The notes under the pieces: model-generated
What the model was told of the DNA's origin: nothing
Seen by the model: only the letters and a program-made list of their open reading frames with translations
Databases searched by the model: none
Translations under genes and position numbers: made by a program
Shown: positions 31,494-44,861 of the stretch, one piece after another
Layout of the letters: each line of letters opens with the position of its first letter
How positions within the stretch are numbered: position 1 is the stretch's first letter
NCBI RefSeq assembly: GCF_035046505.1
Contig: NC_089827.1
Coordinates: 61,074,856-61,138,855, forward strand
Direction of reading: 5' to 3'
From: Tiliqua scincoides
Taxonomy: Eukaryota; Chordata; Lepidosauria; Squamata; Scincidae
Length of the DNA: 64,000 nucleotides

Positions 31494-33960
31494 ATATAGA
31501 TGTTTTTTTCTCTGCAAAATGCTGTTCTCTTTGACAGCCTCATCCATATCTGTCAGAACAGAAGGAAATCAAAGAGATCAAGTACTATTCAGATTATCCT
31601 CTTCCTTCCTGTTTGGGAGTCAAGAGAATTTCTGATTTTCTAGTCGCTAAAACCTCATTTTCCAGTCAGCAAAGGTAAGTAACAGATGTTGATCCAATGA
31701 CACAATGTACTTTTACTTCTCCCACCCAAATAATAGAGGACAATTAGACAGGAGTGTTCCCATGCATAATTTTTATGGATGATTCATATTTAGAGAGCTC
31801 TTCTGTTCATAAAGAGAAAGTGCTTGTGGGCCAAGTTTGTCCAAAACGTAGTAAATTGCCAGTTAAATTTATTATTATATTTTTACTGTATTGGGGAGGA
31901 GACACATCATTTTGAGTTTTCTTCCTCAGGTGTCAAAATGACTTGAACTCCCCCTCTTGGATGAAATATTCTTCTTAGAGGCTGTGTGGGGAAAGAGTCT
32001 CACAAAGACATCCAAAGACCTTTCTAGAAGAAACCGAAAGACAAGAATGGGCAAAGAATTATGGCCATCTTTTTTGTTGTGGAAAAAAAATATATTTTTG
32101 TTTGGAAAGTCACCTCATGTCACTGCTAATTTTCATCCATCACTGAAATGAAATGACCCTGACAGCAGAGTCATGCATCAGCGCCAATGACTGCGCTCAG
32201 AACGTTGAGTTGCTGAATGCCTGGGTGAGGGTCTTCTTCCTGTCACAGCTCTTTCTCCTTCATGAAGCGGCTGCTCTCAGTTGGAGTGGCTGCATCATTT
32301 GTCATCATGAGGACCACTGTGGCTCCTCCTTCAGGCTGTGGCAACAATGATCCCAACTTTTATCTGTGACCTCTGAGCAACCTTGGCCGGGTGCTTGGAG
32401 TATGTATACATTTGAATGGGGATCGGGATGTCAGTTATCAGCCAAATTCAATCAGGGTTGGATGGCTGGCTTCCTCAAGGGGGAACTTAACAAAGACTGT
32501 GGAAAACATAGGTACAATGCAATGAATCAGCAACACCAAAATCATTTGCATACAGTAGTGTAGGAGATGCTTAAACAGTGATTGGATTAAAACACAAGAC
32601 TTCCTCACATAATGTGTGACTATGGGAAGGGTGGTTGTGGAACCAGGAGCTTGTGGCTTGACCAGAGTCCTGGAAATGTGGCCTGCATGCTGGGAGAACA
32701 GTTTAGCTTGCATGATATTATAGTCCATAATAGCATAACCAGATACATAGAGAGAAAATCACAGCTAAAAGGCAAAAAGGGGGCTTTTCACATAACAAAG
32801 AGAGTGGCCAGGGGGGAGTCCCTGGCCCTGAGTGCCTGGCTGCAGAGGGTGTCTGAGATGCCACCCCAAGATGGCAGTGTAGGTGACCCTGGCTGCAGCT
32901 GTGGTATCATTTCAGATTGCTAGTAGCCAATCACATATTTAGTGTCCCCATGTGGGGAAAAAAGGAATCTCTGCAAGAGAGAACTAACACAGTTGGAAGC
33001 TCTCTGAGCTAGAACCTTCCTCTCTGATATGCCAGTTTTAGCATGAGAGCATCCCCCAACAGTGACATACTGAGGTCCTTGACACTCAGGGTCCATCAAT
33101 TTTTGGCACCTCTCACCTTGGGAAGCCTACAAACAGTCAACCAAGCCTGCCCGACCTCAACCCCTCCTCAATCTCCCGATTCCTGTCAGCATCACCACGT
33201 CTCTCCTTTGGGTCCTTCAGGGAAGAGGAGAAACCCAACAACACTTCCTAAAAACAAGATTTCCGTTCCCTTTCTCACTAATCAGCAAGCAAACTGGGAA
33301 CTGCTCAGTAAGGGAAATATTGAATTGGGAGTTTCTAGGGTCATTGTTGCAGCTGGGGTGGGAGATGAGTGCTGCACAGGACAACCCTAGAGGCACAGAG
33401 GTGTTTCTGTCTGCACCCATTGTGGTGGCGCAGGGTGTCAAGGGGCACATCACAGCCTCCCTTTTGTGGCACACGAGAATGCCCTGGTGCACCATTTGGG
33501 AATCGCTGCATTGGAAAGAAGAGATGATTAGCCATTGCTGAAGATAGTTTTAAATCCAAAATTTGGTAGAAAGACCCGTTTTCAAAATTACCGTAGGGCA
33601 ATCCTGCTTCTTTCTCAGAACCTCAAAGCCGAACCGAGTTGTACCCTGCATTCAGGCAGGACACAATGGAGAGCTGTGAAGCCAGCCAAAGACTGGCACT
33701 GAGCAAGGCTGTGATGACGTGAGCAAAATCCAAGCAGAGGCAGCCAAGGGCTTGTCATGAAACAGTGACTGCTTCTTTGTGCTGCAACTTCACCCTCTCC
33801 TACACATATACCCACAGTGCTGTGCTCCACCCTATTCTCTGCAGGTGGCTTCTCAATGAGAGCTTCATCAATATCTTCCACTTCTACCAGCCCTCTTTGT
33901 CACTTTCCTTTTATAGTCGCTTTGCTGCTCTGATCTAAGTAGTCTTTGAAGATTCTAGAC
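30831..33960. other. Intergenic, only a microsatellite recognised
   Basis: Apart from the CAA run at 31454, no exon or family is recognised. A fragment near 33465-33510 (TGGCACACGAGAATGCCCTG, ATTTGGGAATCGCTGCA) hints at a decayed hAT-like end. Confidence 0.35.
31454..31491. repeat. (CAA)n microsatellite
   Basis: About twelve pure CAA units starting after GAGAGAGCAATAA. Confidence 0.95.
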
Positions 33961-34549
33961 CAGTGGTTCCCAAACTGTAGGTCAGGACCCACCAGTGGTT
34001 GCGACTGGATTTTTAGTGGGTTGCAAAACTGACAAGCTGATAGCTGACAAATGTATTGAGCTGTGTGGCAACCAAAAGGAGCCACGTGTCTGTGCATGTT
34101 TACCTGTGAGTCGGAAAACTTGTTCTTGGTCCTGTTTGAAGGGCAGGCCAAAGTGAACACAACGCCACCAGAATGGTCCCATTCTGATGCATGCAGGCCC
34201 CAACAAACTCTTGTGACAGAAGTTCCCCCCTTCAAGCTGACAAGGAAAATGAATTGAGCCCTACGGAAAGCAAAACTGAGCCACCCGTACATGTTTACCA
34301 GTGAAAAGGTGAATGTGCCTCAGCTCTTATCTAAGACCAGGTGAAGTGGAATGTATGGCCACCAGAAGAGTCCCAATCTGATGAACGTAAGCTCAACAAG
34401 TGCACCAGAAAGCATAGCAAAAAGGATAAAAACAGAGGCTTGAGAGGCTGGGAAAGTGAAATTTTTTTTTAAGTCTCATAAAGCTCAGTGGATCCTGATG
34501 GAGTGCCATTTTCAAAGGGTACTGGGGCTAAGAAGTTTGGGAAGCACTG
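33961..34549. mobile_element. hAT-type non-autonomous element, older
   Basis: Starts CAGTGGTTCCCAAACTGTAG and ends AGAAGTTTGGGAAGCACTG, an inverted terminal match of about 16 bases. The flanks no longer match as a target duplication. Confidence 0.75.
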
Positions 34550-35178
34550 GTATATATACCAGGCTTGCCCTTCTGTTTGCTCAGGCACTGTGAGAAGGAG
34601 CCACTTAATGCAGCCAGCCTAAATGATGTCTTCCGCCAAACAGGGCTGGAGCAGAGTGGCATTGTGTGGTGAGAAAACGCTCTCACGCACCTTTCAGGGA
34701 ACATATCAGGCCAAAGCTGGAGATAAGGGGGACTAATCAAGTTGCACATCCACATGACTTGCCTGCTCTCAGAATCAGAACTTCTGTACTGGCATCTCTC
34801 ATTCTAGGAATTAATCTCTGGGCAAGTTATGGCTTCCTTTTAATTTCATTCCACTTATAAGTGCCTTGCTAGCCTAAAACAATTGTCATGTGTTTCCCAG
34901 CCCCACACTGCAGTGAATTAATAAACACTGAATGTGCACAATTGCATCAGTGTTCAAACACACATTCTGATCCGTCTGATGCATTGCACTGGGAAAACAT
35001 GGGGGGGGTGCAGAGAAGGAGTGCCTAATAGTAGCCAGTTTCCAACATCCATGCAAAACATTTCTCTCTCTTCAACGAAGCACAATCATATTTGTGTGAG
35101 AAAATCTGGAAATAGACAGTGACAGATCAGAGGGTGTGGTACTGGCTGTGACCCCCTCCTCACATGAATACCGTAAAC

Positions 35179-35638
35179 CAGGGGTGCCCAAACCCTGGCC
35201 CTGGGGCCACTTGTGGCCCTCGAGACCTGTCAATGCGGCCCTCAGGGAGCCCCTAGTCTAAAATGAGCCTTTGGCCCTCTGGAGATTTGTTGGAGCCCAC
35301 ACTGGCCCGACGCAACTGCTCTCAGTTTGAGGGCGACTGTTTGACCTCTCGCATGAGCTGTGGGATGAGGGCTCCCTCCACTGCTTGCTGTTGCACATCT
35401 GTGATGCAGTAGCGGCAGCAAAGGAAAGGCCAGCCTTGCTTTGTGCAAGGCCTTTTAGAGGCCTTGAGCTATTGCAAGACTTTCATTCATTCATATAAGT
35501 TCATCTTTAATATATTCATTTATGTAAACTTATGTAAATTTATTCAAATTTTAAATGTAAATTAATTCTTTTTTCCCCCCCCGACACAGTGTCAGAGAGA
35601 TGATGTGGCCCTCCTGCCAAAAACTTTGGACACCCCTG
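35179..35638. mobile_element. hAT-type non-autonomous element, same family as 16853-17317, opposite orientation
   Basis: Starts CAGGGGTGCCCAAACCCTGG and ends AACTTTGGACACCCCTG, flanked by CCGTAAAC at 35171-35178 and 35639-35646. Full-length alignment to the 16853 copy on the opposite strand is obvious. Confidence 0.93.
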
Positions 35639-36483
35639 CCGTAAACAGATAGCACAAAAAACTGCCTGTGCAGAAACCATCTTTCCTCCAGTCATACACT
35701 TTACATTAGAAGTACATAGTGGGCCAGAGAAGGCAGACTTATGTTTGCTTATCCAGCTCTTACCATGAGGGGAGCATGATTTTTCTCAGTATTGTTAGAG
35801 GTTCTGCTGGTGGTCTAATAAATCAGTTATTTATTTCCCAGGAAGGACTCATAGGCACCAAAGACTATATTTTATAGCTCCGAGAGACAGATTTGTCATG
35901 CTTAACAAGTCCTTTTGAGGTGAGGTCAGTGCCTGTTCAGCCATGGGTACCTAAGCAAGGAAAGTGTTTCCATTTCCATCTTGGAGACTTCACTGAAAAC
36001 TCTTTAATTCTCCAGTTAATGATTTTGTCTGTGATGAATGAAGGCATCTCACCAAACCAAACCTGGACACAGGAGCTGCAGTGGTTCAGACGGGGAGGTG
36101 GATTTTACTAAAACTGCCTGCACACCTGGAGCTGCCCATTCTCTGTTCCCCATCTCGTTAACGTTTACCTACACAATTCACAGTGCCCTTGAGTCTGATT
36201 TGCCCTCCTTGCATCTATGTCAAGAATCCTCAGTCTCGGCAGCATGAAACAGCACTAACAAACAGAGCCAAGAATCTCTGTGCATATTGAGGTAGATAAA
36301 GCCTTCCAGGTGATGAAAGTGGTCCAAGGGAGCATGAATATGGTGGCATAGCTCTCATTTATTATGCATTAACCACAGATGTTCCGAGATGGACATGTGA
36401 TTGCATCTTTGTCTTTGGAACCATGAGAGATAGGGAGAGAGGAAGGGAGAGATGAGATCCCATCTAGTCCCTGTCAGAGCTCA

Positions 36484-36900
36484 GAATGTCTTGTTGCGAG
36501 CTGGAGAGACGTTCACGCAGCTAGCTGCTGTCCAGCTGCTCGGCTTGCGTATCTCCCGAGGTCAAAGCACACACACTCCCGGCGACAAAGACGACACAAG
36601 GCAGAAGTCCTCCACCAAATGCCTCTTTACTATGTACAATATTTACAACAGCAACAGTCCAAATAGTACACGATTCACAGTTCACACTGACGTAGCCTTC
36701 GGCACAAAATCCACTCTGCATCTCCCACACCCCAGCTTGCTCCTGCTGGAATTTATATGAGTGACAGCCAATCAGAATGCAGTAAAAACTGCCAAGTCAC
36801 TCTGACATTGCATGGAGTGACACACACACACACAAACACACAGGTAACAATCACCTGGTATGTGTCACCAGATATTGCATCAGCCTGAGCTCCCAGGATG
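36484..36900 (-). mobile_element. Solo-LTR-like fossil
   Basis: On the minus strand this stretch reads like a long terminal repeat: a TATA-like ATATAAATTCCAGC, then about 100 bases later a TTGTAAATATTGTACATAGT region with a polyA-like hexamer, then a GC-richer end. No internal coding part is attached on either side, so a solo LTR is the simplest reading. Family and exact ends could not be fixed, and no flanking duplication is certain. Confidence 0.45.
36820..36842. repeat. CA-rich simple repeat
   Basis: GACACACACACACACAAACA CAC, at the edge of the LTR-like sequence. Confidence 0.8.
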
Positions 36901-38887
36901 CTGTGCTGGCTTAGTCAGGCCAAGGCTTCAGGGCCTGCTCCTATCCAGGCTGCAAATTATCAGCAGCCCCGGGGATGATCCCTTAAGAGTCTGGTAGAAC
37001 CCTTATCCATACTCATTCTAGGCATTGCACAATTTTATTACACTGAGTGATCTTTAGCTTGGTTGGGCTAAACTAAAAGCAGAAAAATCTTCACTGTACT
37101 ATTTCAAAATGTTCCTTTTCTGGAATACATCAGAGCTGAAGTATGCTCTCTGTAATCTTATGTGTTCTGTGCTTGTTTGATTCATACCTTTAGACCTATC
37201 TGGCATCTCTATTTGCCAAAATAATGATTTTTAAAAGATTGAATTTGAATGGAATGTTGTTTCTCTGTCCTTCTGAATTCAAAACTTCTGGTAGGTTATT
37301 CTGGACTCCACTATGCTTTTGAAGAATCTGCTTGTGAATCCCATTTACATGGACAAAAGTTAGGTATAATTTTGATGTCCATGTTCTCAAGATATTTCTT
37401 TTTAAGCTACATGTGCTCTCACAAAATGTTTACATCTCCATTCACAAACCATCTCTATCCTAATATTTTAGTCATATTTCCCATGAGACATTTATGTGAG
37501 AGCAGCATCATTCATGAAGATTTACGACTGCAATACCCATGATGCAGTGTGCCCCACAACCATTTGCAAAGCTTTCCAGAGCCTTTGACTGAACCAACTG
37601 AATAGAGCCAACCCTACGAGATCCTGAAAGGTAAATATAGTGTATACTAAGTTGCTTGAACAGTCAGTAATCTAGACTGTACACCCCTCCCCATGGCATT
37701 GAAAATGTTGCTTGTAGCTTGCTAAACAGCCTTTCAAACACATTGTTTTATGTCCTCTGAGGCTGTAACCAAAGTCAGCCAACTTGGCATGCTAGTATGC
37801 AACCAGGCTCACTTCCTTAAGACATCTGTCATCTGGAATTATCTGTTCACCAGGCATTTTGGTGTCCTATACTTGATGTGCATTTGCTCTTTGCTTTTAT
37901 CACAAGCCGAAACTGCAGTCTAGGTTTATGTGGATTTATCTTCAAAAATGAGTGGGTGGATATTCAGGCTGCTTGCTCTCCCTGTTTCATGATTTGAGCA
38001 TTCATGGAGTGGAGGCCTGCGTGATAGGACAATGAAAGCACAACCCCTTCATTCAGATCTCAAATGCAGTCCACACTGTAATCTAATTGCCACCCTGTTC
38101 CATAATTCTAGCAGACTGCAAACCAGATCTGGAAAGGCTGTTACAGTCTAATAATTTGGTACTTTCAAGAAGAATAAGACCATGTCATTGTTTAAAAAAG
38201 GGGGGGAGGGGTCTTGTGCTGGTAAGAATGACAGCAGATAGCACACAAGCAGATTGAATGAATCTGTTGTACAAATTACTAGCCTGATCTAGCAGGAATT
38301 CAGCTAGAAGGAAAATAGAGGAGTTTTTGGTGCAAGTCTGCCATCCAGCGGCCAACTATGACAGGTTTCACAATAAAACCAAGAATACTTTTCTAAACAT
38401 CCATTCGTGCAGCTCAGCAATCAGTATTTATTCAGTTATCACCTGTTCAATTAGCAGGAGCTGGCAGGTTTATTACAAGCCACCTGTTTCCAAATATAAA
38501 CACTTATCGAGGCAGTAAAAACATGCACTAAGACAATGGCAATTCTTTATGAGCAAGTTCTCATTAGCCATATTATGAAGTGGAAGTTATTATAGCACAG
38601 CCTCACCTTCCTGGCACAGCAGGCACTTGATAAAATTAATTGTTACCATGAACTTCCAATTTGACACATTCAAAATCAAATGGAGTCGCTTAGCACATTC
38701 GGTCTCATATTCAAGCTACTGTCCACAGTACTGTGGGCTTGGGCTGCTGCTGCTTTTTGGAATGGGAACACCAGTCTGAAAAAGAGTCCTGCGGCACCTT
38801 AAAGGGCTACAAATGTGACATGAGCTGTTGGAAGCACTAATCTTCTCCTTCATCAGATGCTTGAGGCCTCTTGTGTTGCTGCAACAG
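36901..38887. other. Intergenic, nothing identified
   Basis: AT-rich, no coding frame longer than chance, no family recognised. Confidence 0.4.
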
Positions 38888-38895
38888 CTTCCCAC

Positions 38896-39337
38896 CAGTG
38901 GCATAGCTAATGAAAGTATAGCCCAGTGTCAAGGGCAAAATGATGCCCTGGAACTGACATAGCTAAGGTATCTGCTACCCATTATCAAATAAGATTTTGT
39001 TAAAAAAAAAAAAAAAACCTTCCACAATGAAATCAAATTTAATTTATTAAGTCAATAAACAGTATTCTGGTTAATTGGACATAACTTTTGACATAATATA
39101 GATATTCCAACTTGGTTTGTTTCATTGAATTCAGCATTTAATTACCTTTCCAGTGATGTATAACATGATGGTTACATACTAACCATCTCAAATTTGGTTA
39201 CATAAAACCGTAATTTGGATTACATAAAACCATCTCAGTTTTCACAATTTTGGCCATTGGCAACTCAACTTGTTGCCCCCCTAAAGTTTTCTGCATGGTG
39301 CAATAGCCACCCCCTGCACCTCCTAGCTATGCCACAG
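38896..39337. mobile_element. hAT-type non-autonomous element related to 30025-30369
   Basis: Starts CAGTGGCATAGCTAATG and ends CTCCTAGCTATGCCACAG; flanks CTTCCCAC and CTTTCCAC differ by one base. The middle shares the ACATAACTTTTGACATAATA block with the 30025 and 49563 copies. Confidence 0.85.
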
Positions 39338-39745
39338 CTTTCCACAACATGCAAAAAACACAATTGCTATGAGCTACAGCAGATTACACCAGTGCTTCCT
39401 GTAGCAAGGACACACATGAGCGCACACAGTCCAAGGAACCCTGGCCCAACCCACTGGCCTCTCCATTTCCCTTTCCTGGTAGCTACGTGGCATTGCTGAA
39501 GAGGCTGCTCCTGTGTTCCAATCAGTTTCTTCCTGCTCGACTCCACCCCATTTCTCTTGAACGGAACCGAGCAGCCACTGCCATTCCACTGCCCGCCATG
39601 CAGAGCTGAGCATGAGCAGAGTGGTGAGGCCAGGAGGGTGGGGTCTTCCTGCCTTATTCATCCATTCTGCAGGAAGCATCGTTAGGCAGAATTTTGGGGC
39701 AAACAAGTGTCCACATGACTAATGTGAAAGTGCAGGTTGTGCTGG

Positions 39746-40437
39746 TTGTCCAATGGGGGTTCTGTTCAGGAACCCCCAGTGGACAAAAATAACAGAGGCC
39801 AACACACATTTTGCTTCCTTAAGCGTCACACCAATTCCTGGGTATATTTGGGGTGCCGATTCCAAAAATGGCATCCGTTTTGCCCTATCACGTCTAGTTT
39901 TGGAGACACGGCATAGCCCCTTTAGTGAATGGTTCAAGCAGCTTCCTCGTGAGGAAGCCTACACCATGGCTTCCTCATGAGGAAGCTGCTTGAACCATTC
40001 ACTAATGCGGCTATACTATATCTCCAACACTAGATGTGATAGGACAAAACGGATGCTATTTTTGGAATCGGCATCCCAAATTCATATCAAGCCACCATAA
40101 AGTTTGGGAAAAACTTTTCTGACCCTCAGTTTTGTAGGCCTGTGTAATCAGTGGATACCAAATGAGCGAAAAAATAAAGATCCACTTTCAGGTTTCTTGC
40201 TCCTCTATTGTTGCCCCAGAATGCATTGGTATAGCTGCTATACTGCATTCAGCCACTAGATGGGGTGCACAATGGAATCTAGTGGAATAAAATTATAATT
40301 ATTTAACAGCGCGAAAGAAGAAAATTGGATTTTGGTGCTTTTTTCCTAGTTACAAGGCATTTAAAGATGAACCTCGGTATCACAGGTAAGTCAAATCAAT
40401 GGATACCAGATAGTGAATACCGAGGTCCCACCTGTAG
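39746..40437. mobile_element. Foldback element with nested inverted repeats
   Basis: Three hairpins in a row: 39746-39786 (GTCCAATGGGGGTTC / GAACCCCCAGTGGAC), the 110-bp-arm palindrome at 39850-40077 with an 8-nt loop, and 40372-40428 (ACCTCGGTAT / ATACCGAGGT). No coding frame. It may be one element or several independent structures. Confidence 0.55.
39850..40077. repeat. Near-perfect 110-bp inverted repeat
   Basis: Arms 39850-39959 and 39968-40077 pair without gaps across an 8-nt loop (39960-39967). By eye about 12 of 110 positions differ, many as C-to-T or G-to-A changes. The stem apex (GCTTCCTCGTGAGGAAGC) is itself palindromic. Confidence 0.92.
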
Positions 40438-40497
40438 TCTGTGATGTGCCCTATGCCCCTCCCCAAACTACTAGCCCTCAGGATGGCTAAGTGTTCA

Positions 40498-40640
40498 GTG
40501 ATAATATGCCTCTGAATGCCAGTAGCAGGGGAGGGGCAGTGAGAGAGAAGTCCCCCTTCCCTTATCTGCTTGTATAAGCTGGTGGGCCACTGTGGAAAAC
40601 AGGATGCTGAACTAGATGGGTCTTTGGCAGACCAAAGTTC
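40498..40640 (+). mobile_element. CR1 LINE 3' UTR fragment, diverged
   Basis: GCCTCTGAATGCCAGTAGCA, GGTGGGCCACTGTGGAAAAC and GCTGAACTAGATGGGTCTTT follow the CR1 3' UTR, but the terminal TTCTTATG is lost. Confidence 0.65.
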
Positions 40641-40747
40641 ATTCAGTCCAGCACCTTTAGTTATTTTTATTTCATTATTTTGAAGCTCTTTTTTTTCCTG
40701 CCTTTCAGCCTTTGACAAGGCCTCACAGTGGCCATGCCTCTGGAATG

Positions 40748-40976
40748 CGACTTTCAACCTTTTCTCCCGGCACACTGAGAATGCGCTAAAATTTTCAGGG
40801 CGTGCCATCATTTTTTTTTGACAATTTGCAAGGCACACTACGCTGCCAGTGGGGGGGGGGTGTCACATTCCCCATTGGCTCTATTAATAAATGACCCTCC
40901 CACAAACTCCTGCAGCACACTTGCTGATAATTCTTGGCACACCAATGTGCCATGGCACACTGATTGAAAATTGCTG
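40748..40976. mobile_element. DNA element of the CACACCAATGTGCC family, internally deleted
   Basis: Left end CTTTCAACCTTTTCTCCCGG CACACTG; right end CACACCAATGTGCCATGGCA CACTGATTGAAAATTG. It lacks the long hairpin seen in the 20228 copy. Confidence 0.7.
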
Positions 40977-42422
40977 CTTTATAAGGTAGGACTTGAAAGC
41001 AATAGCTCCCCTCCTCCCCCCTCCCCCGCAACTCTCCACTCTTGATCTCCATATAATGGTATGTTCAGTGGAATATGGCTTCTAAACCTTCAGTTTTAAG
41101 GATAAACTATGAGTTGGCTGAAATGCATTTGAAAGAGCACTGTTGCTTCATTCACAAAAAGCAGCCATGAGGTGGAAGGGAAGATGAGTGTGATCAAGTC
41201 CATAGCACATGGGGACGGTGGAATTAACTCTTTTCCCTGGAGTCAAGTTTCCCACTGAAAATTTGCCCCAATCTTCTATTTGTCCCCAGAGTGGAGCTTT
41301 GGAACAATTTTGGGGGCAAGAAAATGTCATGAAGAGGAAGATTTAACCTCCCCCCTCCATAAGATCCCATGTTCCCAATCAGGATCTTCCATCTTCCACC
41401 CACCTCCAGATGTACTGCGTGAAAGAAGAGGTGCTTCTGGGTTTAAGCATGTTGCTTTAAAACGCATTTAAGCATGTGCATAATTTGGCCAAATACATTG
41501 AGGTTGAGAGCAATGACTGAGAGGGACAGCATACAGTTAACATTCTGGATCCTTATGAAACAAAAAGAGGTAACACCAGCTACTTAATGCAAGGTGTTTG
41601 CAATTAATCTTCCATGACACTTGGTTTTCTTATACCCCTATGAACTCATTCATAACTCTGTCCTTTTGACACAGGGTGTTGATTGAAGGAAGATGTGCCA
41701 TCTTCAGAACTTAAAATCTTCTGCACTTAGAAAAACTAGCTAGTCACATTCAGTTTATATATTGCTTTTACTTGCACATTCACTGACTCTAAATACTTCT
41801 AGACCTTTGAGTTTGGTGGCAGAGCTAATTCTGGGGATTATGAGGAAATCTGTCATCTCCCATTCCTTTCTCTGAAGCTTCACCTTGAAATGTAGCCACA
41901 GCAGCTATTCATGTACCTCAGGCCTTTCTTCCAGTGTGAAGGTAAAAGTGAAATGCAGGGAGTTCCCAGGTAGTCATCCATCCAGGCAGTGGCCAAGGTC
42001 TGGACCTGCTTAGTTACAGCAAGGTAGCTGTATCATGGCCCTCAGACCAGGCCCTCAGAGAGATCTACAAGTGGAGGCAGCCATGCTTGTTCTGTCCAGG
42101 CCCACCACCCTCTAACCCAGCAGAGTGCCAGCTGCCACCTCCACTTCATCTGCTCTGTGGATACAGAAGGAAAGTGGGGAAAAGAAGAGGAGAGGAGAGT
42201 CGTGGGTAAGAGTGTCTTCAACACTATAGCACGGCATTCCCTTCTACTCTTCCACACTTCCACTCTGTTCCTTCCCGAATCCAAGGAGCTGAAGGAGAAA
42301 GCACAGGCAGAGATAGGGGGCTCTTACCAATTCACTGCTTTAGGCAGTCTCATAGATGGCCCCACCACTGAGCTTCCCCACATTCCAGCATTTCTTCATT
42401 TCTGTAATAGTCACACATAACA
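40977..42422. other. Intergenic, nothing certain
   Basis: The segment near 41418-41480 (GTGAAAGAAGAGGTGCTTCT GGGTTTAAGCA) resembles 43720-43760 (GTGAAATAAAGAGGCACTTC TGGATTTAAGCA), so a diverged interspersed repeat is likely on both sides of the CR1 at 42423. Confidence 0.4.
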
Positions 42423-42822
42423 CCAGAACACCAGAACCAGGGGACATCCACTAAAATTGAGTGTTGGGAGAGTTAGAACAGAGAAAAGAAAATATTTCTT
42501 TATTCAGCGTGTGGTTGGTCTGTGGAACTCCTTGCCACAGGATGTGGTGACGGCATCTGGCCTAGACGCCTTTAAAAAGGGATTGGACAAGTTTCTGGAG
42601 GAAAAATCCATTACGGGGTACAAGCCATGATGTGTATGCGCAACCTCCTGATGTTAGAAATGGGCTATGTCAGAATGCCAGATGCAAGGGAGGGCACCAG
42701 GATGAGATGTCTTGTTATCTGGTGTGCTCCCTGGGGCATTTGGTGGGCTGCTGTGAGATACAGGAAGCTGGACTAGATGGGCCTATGGCCTGATCCAGTG
42801 AGGCTGTTCTTATGTTCTTACA
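42423..42822 (+). mobile_element. CR1 LINE 3' fragment
   Basis: Starts ACCAGAACACCAGAACCAGG (the RT segment encoding RTRG) and runs through TGTGGAACTCCTTGCCACAG and the 3' UTR to GGCTGTTCTTATGTTCTTAC. One of the best preserved copies. Confidence 0.9.
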
Positions 42823-44853
42823 CATGCAACGTGTCACACCTGGAGTCTGAAACCATCCTGTGGTCAACCTAAAATACTCAAGCTATTGGCTCTACAATGC
42901 TTTGATTTGTCCATTAATATTATTCATTTTCATGTTGGGCACCTAGCCCAGTATTTTCTCATTCATTTAGGGCTGGGTGGGAAAAACATTTAAAAACACA
43001 AAAACCACACCTTATTCACCAGTCATGTCCATGTGCTTGAAATGGAAGGGGCACATGACTCATTATATAATGCAGCCCTGTGTGTGTTCACCATAGCGAA
43101 GGGAAAGCAAACATCAGCTTCCTTCGAAACTTGTGATCGCCCAGCACAGTGACATGTTGACTTTCAGGGCGGGGGAGACGCAGGACAGTCCGGAACATTT
43201 GACACAGGAAGGGAGAAGCCCACATCAAAGAGTGACTGCCTAAATGCAGGGGGGAAGGCAACCAGAAGCAGGGAGGGTCATGTGGAGGGCAGGGTAGTGG
43301 GGAATCCATGGGGGTTGGCAGCAGAAGGGGAGAGAAGTAGGGAAGAGACACCTCACAGCACATCTTCCATGGGACCAAAGGAGAGGCAGGAGATTGTCCT
43401 GAGTTTGTAGCCTTCGGGTCAACTGTGAGCCCTGCTAGCTGGGCAAAGGGCACCTTCAAGGAGTGGCTCTCTTATACTCAAGGTCAGCCAGAGACCTTCT
43501 GGTAGACCAGCTGTCACTGCCAGGCTTCCTCCAGCATCCTGGATTGGAAAAGAAGTTAGGAATGGAGCAGAAGATGAAATGTAGACGAAAGAAGAGTGAT
43601 GGACTACACGGTATCTCTTGTGCTCCACTTCCACTTCTGCTCTGTTCCCCTCTTCCTTTCTGAATCAAAGTTGTGGGGCAGGCGGGCGGATGCACCTGCC
43701 AATTCCCTGTGGCTGTGTTTTGTGAAATAAAGAGGCACTTCTGGATTTAAGCACAGGTCTTAGAAATGTGAGCTAGTGCATGCATCTCTTTAGAAACCTT
43801 GAGAGATAAGAATCAAACTAGACAAGGCATGGCACGTGTTATTATTGCCTAGTAAGTGGCATGTTTAGTTTTACTTTAAATTGGTGACTGCAGAAGAGTC
43901 CTGATCCAAATCAGGAACGTGGGTGGTAGAGGGACAGAGATAGAGGGTGTTTCCATGGTGGGAAAACAGGAGTACTGAGTTAAATAACTTCAGTTTCTGC
44001 ATTATGGTCCCAGTCCAGAGCTGCCCTCCACATAGCTGCTATTTCAAAGTAAAAAAAGAAGCCCATAAACTGCATCATCTAAACTCATCATCTAAGCTGT
44101 AATCTATCCAAACCTCATGCCTACCCATGCCTAAGCCTCATCAAACAAAGTATGACTTCCTTCTGAGTACACAGGCCTAGGATCACATTGTCAGCCTGCA
44201 CACTTCCAGCTTTAAAGGCTGGACCTATTTGCTCAGAAGAAAGCTTTGCTGATTCTAAGGAAGGGATGCCATTCCTAGACAGGATATTTAGGATTACCAG
44301 TTTAGTCCCTCCAATGTCTTTGATGTTAAAGGGAGTAAAGTTGTTTCAGTGGTGATCAACCCATTTCTGTGCTGCTCATTTAATAACAATGCTCAAATGG
44401 GTGGAAAATCTGAAAGAACACCTACTAACAGAATTCATGAAAACAGATCCATTTCCCTCCCCTCTTTTCCCTTTTCTTTGCCCTACCCTCAAAAGAAGAG
44501 TGGGAAAGAAGCACATCATATTTTAAAGGTAGCAATTCTAAAACTATTTTCTAAGGAGATTTTTTTTGAACCAGGAAAAAATATCAAAACACCCCACCTT
44601 ATTTGGGAAAACTTGTGGGTACTCTTAAGTTTTCCCTAATGGATTAGATAAAAAGGGGAAAGCAATTTACATGGAATAAAATAGCATAGAAAGACAGGCT
44701 TAACTACTACTACTCCTACAACAGCACATGGCCCTGATCCTTTCTCTAACTTCAGGCAAAACTAATTTGTCATCCAAACCTGAGGATGGAAAATTGACTC
44801 TAAGGTACACTTTTGGAGTTCTCACTGCAGGCATATTGAGGTGAAAAGACAGT
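42823..44853. other. Intergenic, diverged repeat near 43450-43790
   Basis: Shares the segment named for 41418 and a purine-rich stretch similar to 42150-42220. No exon recognised. Confidence 0.35.
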
Positions 44854-44861
44854 GCCCCACA

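Noticed and set aside
43088-43695. Overlapping open frames on - as a gene
   Set aside because: No splice logic or recognised domain; the region seems to include a diverged interspersed repeat.
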